From NCBI GenBank assembly GCA_028288775.1, contig JAQGHP010000325.1, forward strand, positions 1-24,275: a DNA stretch of 24,275 nt, read 5' to 3'. Position 1 is the stretch's first letter. Every line of letters starts with the position of its first letter. Positions 8,454-14,872 of this stretch are shown piece by piece. This DNA is from Phycisphaerales bacterium (GTDB lineage: Bacteria; Planctomycetota; Phycisphaerae; Tepidisphaerales; Tepidisphaeraceae). The notes under the pieces are model-generated. The model did not search any database and was not told the origin of the DNA. It worked only from the letters and a program-made list of their open reading frames with translations. The position numbers and the translations under genes are program-made.

Positions 8454-8632
8454 AGTAGGCAGTAGGCAGAAAATGCGGGAAGCGAGTGCAAAGTGCAAAG
8501 GTCAAAATCAAATACGGTGGATCGCCCTCACTGCGTAGCGGTCGGACCGAAGGTCCACCCTCCCGCCGCTCCGCATTTTGACTTCAGCACTTTGCATTCA
8601 ATTTCCCCGTCTTCTCTGCCTACCGCCTACTT
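8454..8632. repeat. Long imperfect inverted repeat (arms ~55 bp) with an inner hairpin
   Basis: The left arm 8454-8508 and right arm 8575-8632 are imperfect inverted copies: both contain, in mirrored order, a GTAGGCAGTAGGCAG-like block, a TGCAAAGTGC block and a GTCAAAAT block. Between them is a second hairpin with GGTGGA (8516-8521) pairing to TCCACC (8554-8559). The right arm ends on the last base of the stop codon of the minus-strand gene at 8632, so the element probably forms the start of that gene's 3' untranslated region. No protein is encoded. It resembles a miniature inverted-repeat element, but no target duplication could be identified. Confidence 0.7.
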
Positions 8633-9162
8633 CACCCCTCAAACGCCACATTCACCAATTTCCCGTCGCGGAAGAAGACGTGGAATTCGTGGTTCTTGTC
8701 GCGGTCGCTCTGGTAGGAAAGCACGAACGGATGGCCAGCGCCCTGCTCGAGCCAGATACATTCGAAGGAGAGAATCTTCAGCAGATCACCCGGCTGCGCC
8801 GCCTCCGGCCAGCCGGCGGCGGGCTGCGCCTCGCGCACCTTGCGGTACTCGGGCAACAGCGCCTTGAGCAGCCGGGGAAGCATCGCGGCGTAGTGCTTTT
8901 CAATCTGGTGGTACACGCGTTCCTGCACATCCGTCGGGCCGGCTTTGCCCGCGTGAATGGAGAGGCCGACGCGATGCCCCGCCGGGGCGAAATGCACCTT
9001 GCCGCGCCAGAATTGATCGTTGCGGTAGGGGCGGATCACGCCGAAGGTGCGGTGGACGATCCGCGGCCCGCCGAACGGCCAAAGGCGCGGGAACAGACCC
9101 CGCTTCAATGCGGGCGAATGGACGACAGGGGCGGCGAGGCCATCAACGGAAAACGCAGTCAT
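8632..9162 (-). CDS. Conserved-looking hypothetical protein, 176 aa
   Basis: I do not recognise this family. The product has no signal peptide or membrane segment, so it is probably cytoplasmic. Notable parts are a tryptophan- and arginine-rich early region (FGVIRPYRNDQFWRGKVHF, about 41-59), a central amphipathic helix region (DVQERVYHQIEKHYAAMLPR, about 78-97) and a beta-rich C-terminus (NHEFHVFFRDGKLVNVAFEG). This alternation suggests a small alpha/beta domain. The ATG at 9162 is preceded by GAGGG with almost no spacing; an in-frame TTG three codons upstream (9171) is an alternative. It is transcribed divergently from the MarR-type regulator across a ~100-bp gap and ends exactly at a long inverted repeat. 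The divergent layout makes it a candidate target of that regulator. Confidence 0.6.
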   Translation of the reverse strand: MTAFSVDGLAAPVVHSPALKRGLFPRLWPFGGPRIVHRTFGVIRPYRNDQFWRGKVHFAPAGHRVGLSIHAGKAGPTDVQERVYHQIEKHYAAMLPRLLKALLPEYRKVREAQPAAGWPEAAQPGDLLKILSFECIWLEQGAGHPFVLSYQSDRDKNHEFHVFFRDGKLVNVAFEG

Positions 9163-9197
9163 CCCTCGCAATACCGCCGGCCCCGCCGCGCGTTGTG

Positions 9198-9218
9198 AAA
9201 TCAGCCACCTGATGATTT
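9198..9218. promoter_or_regulatory. Candidate operator in the divergent gap before the MarR-type gene
   Basis: The gap contains ATCA-N6-TGAT (9200-9213), extended on both sides by A/T bases with one extra base on the right. MarR-family dimers usually bind palindromes of about this size in the divergent gap next to their own gene. The half-sites are short, so this is only a candidate. Confidence 0.3.
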
Positions 9219-9262
9219 GCGCGCTGAACTTTCCATTTGGTTTGCGTTATGATTGCGGGGAT

Positions 9263-9790
9263 ATGCTCTACCTCAGGGACCTGCCAAAATACGAGGCGAT
9301 CGAACAGCGCGCCCGCCGTTACCCTGAGATCGACCCCGCGGCGGTCGTTTCCTATCTCGTGCTGCTGCGCGTCGCCAGCGACGTGCTCGCCGCCATCGAA
9401 ACCTACCTCGCCCGCCACGACATGTCCCAGGGCCGCTTCACCGTCCTGGCCCTTCTCAACCGCAACCCGGATGAGCCGATGAGCCCCTCCGACCTGGCCG
9501 CCCGCTCGGGAGTCACCCGCGCGACGATGACCGGATTGCTCGATGGATTGGAGCGCGAAAAATTCGTCCGCCGCGAGCCCGATCAAAAAGATCGGCGGAT
9601 GCTCCTGGTCGAACTAACCCCGCGCGGCCGAAAAATGCTCGACGGAATTTTCCCCGACTACTACCGCCGGATCGCAAAGATGATGGGCCATCTCACCGAA
9701 GCGCAGAAGAAAACGCTCGTTGAGCTTCTCAATCAGGTAACGCCCGGCCTGAGCGCGATGACCGAGCCGCTCGAATCGTCCCCCAAATGA
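9263..9790 (+). CDS. MarR-family winged-helix transcriptional regulator, 175 aa
   Basis: Typical MarR-type dimeric repressor: N-terminal dimerisation helices, then a winged helix-turn-helix (about 73-135) with SPSDLAARSGVTRATMTGLL as the helix-turn-helix, FVRREPDQKDRRMLLVELT as the wing, and LTPRGRKMLDGI leading into the C-terminal helix. The DxRxxxVxLT-type wing signature is clear. Such proteins usually respond to small phenolic or oxidative ligands and control adjacent genes; the ligand cannot be told from sequence. The ATG at 9263 is chosen because homology-like sequence starts there (LYLRDLPKYEAIEQRARRYP) and upstream codons read like non-coding DNA; the frame is open to 9047. A TATGAT 9 bases before the ATG could be a -10 box for a leaderless transcript. 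Divergent from the 9162 gene; the SGNH-like gene follows after 138 bp. Confidence 0.9.
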   Translation: MLYLRDLPKYEAIEQRARRYPEIDPAAVVSYLVLLRVASDVLAAIETYLARHDMSQGRFTVLALLNRNPDEPMSPSDLAARSGVTRATMTGLLDGLEREKFVRREPDQKDRRMLLVELTPRGRKMLDGIFPDYYRRIAKMMGHLTEAQKKTLVELLNQVTPGLSAMTEPLESSPK

Positions 9791-9928
9791 AGACCCGGCC
9801 AGCTGGGTGATTCACAACGCCAGCGACGGCAGCCGACGGGATTGCGCCCGCGAATTTTGGTAACATGCCCGCGACCCCAGGCCGCCACCCCGGCTGCCCT
9901 GGGGTTCATCAATGCTCTCGGGAGTTCC

Positions 9929-11212
9929 ATGAAACCACTCGCGCCGCTTCTGCTGCTGATCGTCTCGCTCGCCGCCGTCACGCTTAGTGCGGGGGAACCG
10001 CCGAACCTGACGTTCAAAGATGGTGACCGCGTCGCGTTCATCGGCGCGACGTTTGTCGAGCGCGAGGCCACAACCGGGTATATCGAAACCCTCATCACCG
10101 CCCGCTCCGCGGCGGCGAACCTCACCTTCCGCAACCTCGGCTACAGCGGCGATACCGTTACCGGCGAAGCCCGCGGCCTGTGTACCGGCTGGTCAACTTT
10201 CGAAGCGCCCGATAAGGCGTTCGAGCGCCTCCGCAAACTCGTGGCCGAGTACAAGCCGACGGTGCTCGTGGTGAATTATGGCATGACCGAGTCCTTCGCC
10301 GGCCCGGGCAAGATCGCGGAGTTCTCCGCCGACTACGCGAAGACTCTTGATCAGCTCACGAGGGCCGCTGGCGGGCAGCCGCGGGTGGTGCTGGTCTCCC
10401 CCAACTTCCACGAAGACCTCGGCCGCCCGCTCCCTGATCCATCCGAGCACAACAAGAACCTGAAACTGTACGCCGCGGCCATATCCGATCTCGCGACCAA
10501 ACGCGGCTACACGTACATCGACCTGCTCGCTCTGACCGAGGCCGCTGCCAAGGGCCCGCCTACAGAAGGGCTGACTAGCAACGGAATTCACCTCACGCCT
10601 TACGGATACTGGCGCACCGCGCTCGCCATGGAACAGGCCACGGGCGCGCAGACCGCCGAATGGAGGGTGGAATTCCAGCCCAACGTTCCCGGCGGAGTGG
10701 CGCATGTTCAGGGAACGCATCTGGGGCTTACTCAGATGATCGGCAGGCGATACAAGTTCGAGGCGACGGACACGGTGAGCGTTGTCCCTCCTCCGCCGCT
10801 GGGTTCGCCAAAGGCCGCGCTAGACGGCACAGCAGCCATCCCCGGCACCCGGCGCGTCCTGAAAGTCGCCGAATTGAAACCCGGAATCTATGAGCTCAAA
10901 GCGGGCGATGAAGTGCTGGCAAAGGCAAACGCGGAGGAATGGGCCAAGGGCGTTTCGATCAAACCGCCGTCCTCCGAAATCGAGCGTGTCGAGAAGCTCC
11001 GCAAACTGATCGTCGCCAAGAATTTCGACTACTTCAACTACCAGCGCCCCGAGAACGACAGCTACATCCTCGCCTTCCGCAAAGGCGAGCAGGGCCGCAA
11101 CGCGGTCGAGATCCCCAAGTTCCTCCCGCTGGTTGAGCAAAAGGAACAGGAGATCGCCAAGCTCCGCATTCCCCAGCCCGTAAGCTACACGCTGGAGGAG
11201 CCGGCGAAGTAA
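9929..11212 (+). CDS. Secreted SGNH/GDSL-hydrolase-fold protein with atypical catalytic blocks, 427 aa
   Basis: Signal peptide (1 to about 22, LLLLIVSLAAVTLSAG) followed by an SGNH-fold domain (about 27-245). Block I reads RVAFIGATFVE (34-44), with Ala-Thr where GDS is canonical; block II is NLGYSGDT with its glycine present; block III is NYGMTESF (116-123), with Thr120 where the oxyanion Asn is expected; block V is SNGIHLTPYGYW (217-228), keeping His221 but with Asn at the -3 position normally Asp. It may be a non-catalytic or altered member. The remaining ~180 residues form a separate C-terminal domain with beta strands and a long helical end (SSEIERVEKLRKLIVAK). GGAG 4 bases before the ATG at 9929 supports this start; the upstream extension to 9842 lacks signal-peptide logic. 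Planctomycete genomes often place such proteins next to a PVC-type heme protein, as here. Confidence 0.82.
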   Translation: MKPLAPLLLLIVSLAAVTLSAGEPPNLTFKDGDRVAFIGATFVEREATTGYIETLITARSAAANLTFRNLGYSGDTVTGEARGLCTGWSTFEAPDKAFERLRKLVAEYKPTVLVVNYGMTESFAGPGKIAEFSADYAKTLDQLTRAAGGQPRVVLVSPNFHEDLGRPLPDPSEHNKNLKLYAAAISDLATKRGYTYIDLLALTEAAAKGPPTEGLTSNGIHLTPYGYWRTALAMEQATGAQTAEWRVEFQPNVPGGVAHVQGTHLGLTQMIGRRYKFEATDTVSVVPPPPLGSPKAALDGTAAIPGTRRVLKVAELKPGIYELKAGDEVLAKANAEEWAKGVSIKPPSSEIERVEKLRKLIVAKNFDYFNYQRPENDSYILAFRKGEQGRNAVEIPKFLPLVEQKEQEIAKLRIPQPVSYTLEEPAK

Positions 11213-11226
11213 CAATTCCGGTCCTG

Positions 11227-11300
11227 CCGTGGCATGGGCGGCCCGCCCATGGAGCCCGCGGCTATAGCCGCAGATCACGGGCGAACCGCCCGTTCCACGG
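11227..11300. repeat. Cloverleaf-like triple-hairpin palindrome between the SGNH-like and heme-protein genes
   Basis: Three perfect palindromes stand side by side inside an outer pair. Outer: CCGTGG (11227-11232) with CCACGG (11295-11300). Inner: CATGGGCGG/CCGCCCATG (11233-11251), GCGGCTATAGCCGC (11258-11271), and ACGGGCG/CGCCCGT (11277-11293, 3-base loop). The RNA or single-stranded DNA could fold as a four-way junction. It ends 38 bases before the ATG of the heme protein. It has no anticodon-like or acceptor features of a tRNA. Role unknown: leader RNA, attenuator or dispersed palindrome cluster. Confidence 0.7.
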
Positions 11301-11338
11301 TCCTCAAAACACGATTTCACCCTTACGAACCCAATTGC

Positions 11339-14300
11339 ATGAATACCCAATTCACACACACGAAATTCACCGCTGCCCGCATTTCGCTGTTCCAAGCAGC
11401 GCTGTGCGCCGCGTTGCTCGCCGCCTCCCCAACCTTCGCCGCCCCGGCGGAAGTACCCGCCGACCCGGAGGCCGAGCGCCAGAGCTTCAAGGTCGCGGAT
11501 GGCTTCGAAGTAAACCTCTTCGCTTCCGACCCGATGATCCGCAAGCCCATTGAGATGAACTTCGACCCCGACGGGAAACTCTGGGTCGTTTCCTCGTCCA
11601 CCTACCCGCAGCTCAAGCCGGGGCAGGACCCGGATGACAAAGTGATTGTATTGGAAGACACCAAAGGGGAAGGCAAGGCCGACAAGTCCACCGTCTTCGC
11701 CGAGGGGCTCTTCATCCCCACCGGCATCGTCCCGGGCGACGGTGGGGCGTACGTCGCCAACAGCACCGAGGTCCTGTTCCTCAAGGACACGACCGGCTCG
11801 GGCAAGGCCGATCTTCGCCGGGTCGTGCTCTCGGGGTTCGGCACCGAGGATACGCACCACATCATCCACGCCTTCAACTGGGGGCCCGATGGGCGCATCT
11901 ATTTCAATCAGTCTATTTACATTCACTCGCACGTTGAGACCCCCTGGGGCACCAAGACTTTGCTGGGCAGCGGCACCTGGCGCTACCGCCCCGAGACCGG
12001 CGCCTTCGACGTCTATTGCCGCGGTCAGGTGAACCCGTGGGGCATCGCCTGGGACGAGTGGGGCCAGACTTTTGAAACCGACGGCGCCGGCGGCGAAGGC
12101 ATCGCCTTTGCCTTCCCCGGCTCCGCATTTCAGTCCGCGGTCGGCTACGAAAAAGTCCTCCCGGGCCTCAACCCCGGCAGCCCCAAGTATTGCTCCCTCG
12201 CAGTCCTCTCCGGCAGCCACATGCCCGATGATTGGAGGGGCACCTTCCTCACCAACGATTTCCGCGCCCATCGCATCTGCCATTTCCAACTCACCGATTC
12301 CGGCTCCGGCTTCGTCAGCAAGCAGCTCCCCGATTTTATCGTCAGCGGCGACGCCGACTTCCGCCCCATCGACATCAAGATGGGGCCCGACGGCGCGATC
12401 TATATCGCCGACTGGTACAACCCGATCATCAACCACGGCGAAGTCGATTTCCGCGACCTCCGCCGGGATCACGTCCACGGCCGCATCTGGCGCGTCACCG
12501 CCAAAGGCCGTCCGCTCGTCGAGCGCCCGAAGTTGTCGAAAGCGCCCGTCACCGACCTGCTCGAAAGCCTCCGCTCCCCCGAGGATTACTCGCGCCTTCG
12601 CGCCAAGCTCGTGATGCGCGAACGCGGGGCGAAGGAAATCGTCCCCGCGCTCGCGGCGTGGGTGAAGGCGATCAGTCCGCGCAGCAAATCCGCCGAGCAG
12701 GACCGGCTCGAAGCGCTCTGGGCGTACGAATCGATGGACGTCGTCGAGCCCGAACTGCTCAACCGCGTGCTGGGCAGCAAGGATTTCCGCCCGCGTGCCG
12801 CGGCGGTCCGCGTCCTCTCGCATTGGGCCTCGCAAATCCCGAGCAGCATGGACCTTCTCACCGCGGCCGTCGATGACGAAAGCCCGCGCGTGCGGCTTGA
12901 AGCCATTCGCGCGCTCGCCGCGATCCCCAATCCGCAGTCCATCACCATCGCCGCCCGCGTGCTCGACAAGCCGGTGGATGTCTATCTCGATTGGGCGCTC
13001 ACGCAAACCGCCCGCGACCTCGAGCCCGTGTGGATGCCCGCCTTCAAAGCCGGCCGCCTGACGACCTGGGCCAAGCCCGCTCACCTGAGCCGTGCCCTGC
13101 AAGACGTGAAATCCCCCGCGGCCATGGGCGTGCTCGTGGAGCAACTCAAGGGCAACCAGCTTCCTCCGGATGCCCGCAACGGCGTAATCGATCTCATCGC
13201 CGCCATCGACCCCAAGCAGGGCGGCCAGACGCTGTTCGATCTGGCCACCCATGTAGCACAGCCGCCCCCGGCTGTGTTAGACGCCGCCGCCCGCGTCCAC
13301 ATCCTCGACGCCCTCTCCAAAATCTCCAAAGAAACGCACGCCCATCCCGACGCCGCGGCCGACCGCCTTAAGCCACTGCTCTCGGACAAGGACGATCTCC
13401 TCCGCGCCGCGGCACAGCGCCTCGCCGGCGCATGGCAGCTTGAAACCCTGCGCCCCGAACTCACGCAAACCGCCGAGGATGCGGCCGAGCTTCCCCCGAT
13501 CATCCGTCGCTCCGCCATCGACGCCCTTGCCGACCTCGGCGGCCCGCAGAGCATCGATGAACTTAAGAAACTCAGCGACCCGGCGCGGCCTGATGCCGTG
13601 CGCCGGCTGGCGATCGCGGCCCTCGCATCGCTCGATCCGAAGGAAGCCGCGAACCGTGCCGCCGACGTGCTCGTCTCCGGCCCGGCGGACGCCGACCCCG
13701 CCGTGCTGCTGGGCGCATTCGTCAAGCGGGCCGGCGGCGCGGACGCCCTGGCCGCGGCCCTCGCCCCCAAAAAACTCCCCAGCGACACCGCCCGCCTCTC
13801 TCTCCGCTACCTTCAATCCCAGGGCGGCGAAGAAACCGCCCTCACCGATCTTCTCCGCAAAGCCGCCGGCCTCACTTCCGGCCCGACCAAGCTCACGCCC
13901 GAGCAGATGAAGCAGACCATCGCCGAGGTCATGGCCAAGGGAAACCCGGTCAACGGCGAGCGCATCTTCCGCACGAAGGAAGCCGCGTGCTACCAGTGCC
14001 ACGCCGTCGGCGGCGTCGGCGGCTTCCTCGCCCCCGACCTCCGCGCCATCGGCGCGTCCAGCCCGGTTGACTACCTCATCGACTCCGTCCTCGACCCCAA
14101 CAAAGCTGTCAAGGACGGCTTCGGCGGCGTCACCGTCGTCACCAAGGACGGCGACTCCCTTAGCGGCATCAAAGTCCGCCAGGACGACAAAGACCTCGTC
14201 CTCCGCGACGCCACGCGCCAGGAAATCGTCATCCCCCTCGCCAGCATCAAACAGCAAAAGGACGTCGGCTCCCTCATGCCCACGGGCCTGGCCGACACGC

Positions 14301-14806
14301 TCACGCACCAGGAGCTTTTGGACCTGATCCGCTTCCTCTCCGAGCTGGGCAAGCCCGGCCCGTACGACGTGGGCAACGCCCAAATCGCCCGCCGCTGGCG
14401 CGTGCCGCAGTTCGTCCCCGAAGTCGAGCCGACCCCCGAGCTTCCCCTGTCGGTGACCGAGGAAAACAGCAACTGGTACCCCGCCTACAGCCTCGTGTCC
14501 GGCGAGCTCCCCACGAGCGCCTTCACCACCCGCCCCGGCAAAAAGATCGCCCTCGCCCGCACGGAAGTAAATGTGACGGCCGCCGGCAAATCGCGCATCC
14601 TATTGAACAGCACCAAAGGCCTCGACCTCTGGATCGACGGCAAGCGCGTGGACGCAAAGGAAGACACCACGGTCGATCTGGCCGCCGGGGTTCATGCATT
14701 CATCTTCCGAATCGATTTCGCCGTCCGCGGCAAGGAAGGATTGAAGGTGGAAGTGCAGGACGTCCCCGGCTCGGGCGGGCATGGGCAGGTGGTGGTGGGC
14801 CGATAG
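11339..14806 (+). CDS. PVC-type heme-binding CxxCH protein (membrane-bound-dehydrogenase type), 1,155 aa
   Basis: Exported multidomain protein characteristic of planctomycetes and verrucomicrobia. Order: signal peptide (1 to about 34, ALCAALLAASPTFA); a beta-propeller domain of the sugar/sorbosone-dehydrogenase type (about 45-385) with blades such as EMNFDPDGKLWVVSS, FNWGPDGRIYFNQS and IKMGPDGAIYIADWYNP; about 400 residues of HEAT-like repeats (400-830); a cytochrome-c domain with CYQCH (884-888) binding heme covalently and a candidate axial Met980 in LMPTGLADTL; and a C-terminal beta domain (about 1025-1155) with LWIDGKRVDA, resembling sugar-binding PA14-like modules. It probably oxidises a sugar-like substrate in the periplasm and passes electrons to its heme; the substrate is unknown. 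The frame is open to 11234, but only the ATG at 11339 gives a signal peptide; no clear Shine-Dalgarno precedes it. A short palindrome is embedded at 13254-13279. Confidence 0.9.
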   Translation: MNTQFTHTKFTAARISLFQAALCAALLAASPTFAAPAEVPADPEAERQSFKVADGFEVNLFASDPMIRKPIEMNFDPDGKLWVVSSSTYPQLKPGQDPDDKVIVLEDTKGEGKADKSTVFAEGLFIPTGIVPGDGGAYVANSTEVLFLKDTTGSGKADLRRVVLSGFGTEDTHHIIHAFNWGPDGRIYFNQSIYIHSHVETPWGTKTLLGSGTWRYRPETGAFDVYCRGQVNPWGIAWDEWGQTFETDGAGGEGIAFAFPGSAFQSAVGYEKVLPGLNPGSPKYCSLAVLSGSHMPDDWRGTFLTNDFRAHRICHFQLTDSGSGFVSKQLPDFIVSGDADFRPIDIKMGPDGAIYIADWYNPIINHGEVDFRDLRRDHVHGRIWRVTAKGRPLVERPKLSKAPVTDLLESLRSPEDYSRLRAKLVMRERGAKEIVPALAAWVKAISPRSKSAEQDRLEALWAYESMDVVEPELLNRVLGSKDFRPRAAAVRVLSHWASQIPSSMDLLTAAVDDESPRVRLEAIRALAAIPNPQSITIAARVLDKPVDVYLDWALTQTARDLEPVWMPAFKAGRLTTWAKPAHLSRALQDVKSPAAMGVLVEQLKGNQLPPDARNGVIDLIAAIDPKQGGQTLFDLATHVAQPPPAVLDAAARVHILDALSKISKETHAHPDAAADRLKPLLSDKDDLLRAAAQRLAGAWQLETLRPELTQTAEDAAELPPIIRRSAIDALADLGGPQSIDELKKLSDPARPDAVRRLAIAALASLDPKEAANRAADVLVSGPADADPAVLLGAFVKRAGGADALAAALAPKKLPSDTARLSLRYLQSQGGEETALTDLLRKAAGLTSGPTKLTPEQMKQTIAEVMAKGNPVNGERIFRTKEAACYQCHAVGGVGGFLAPDLRAIGASSPVDYLIDSVLDPNKAVKDGFGGVTVVTKDGDSLSGIKVRQDDKDLVLRDATRQEIVIPLASIKQQKDVGSLMPTGLADTLTHQELLDLIRFLSELGKPGPYDVGNAQIARRWRVPQFVPEVEPTPELPLSVTEENSNWYPAYSLVSGELPTSAFTTRPGKKIALARTEVNVTAAGKSRILLNSTKGLDLWIDGKRVDAKEDTTVDLAAGVHAFIFRIDFAVRGKEGLKVEVQDVPGSGGHGQVVVGR
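13254..13279. repeat. Short palindromic element inside the heme-protein reading frame
   Basis: TAGCACAGCC (13254-13263) and GGCTGTGTTA (13270-13279) are inverted copies (9 of 10 pairs) around GCCCCC. In frame it encodes the proline-rich insert VAQPPPAV, out of keeping with the helical HEAT-repeat surroundings. This looks like a dispersed palindrome that entered a coding region at a tolerated loop. Confidence 0.6.
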
Positions 14807-14872
14807 TAGGGTTTTCGCGAAGCCGCTCACTCACCATCGCGTCTTCCCACTTATTGCATCGAATCGCCGCAA

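Noticed and set aside
8454..8632. Insertion sequence
   Set aside because: The inverted arms are there, but the DNA between them is too short for a transposase and no coding trace or target duplication is visible.
11227..11300. Possible tRNA-like gene at the cloverleaf palindromes
   Set aside because: The arms are palindromes with 1-3 base loops or none; there is no anticodon loop, T-loop or D-loop signature and no acceptor CCA context.
10820..13252. 810-codon open frame antisense to the SGNH-like and heme-protein genes
   Set aside because: It spans two real genes and the cloverleaf gap, has no start signal and has compositionally biased translation; a GC-rich shadow.
13277..14383. 368-codon antisense frame over the HEAT and heme domains
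   Set aside because: No recognisable protein features, while the sense strand encodes the CxxCH heme site and HEAT repeats.
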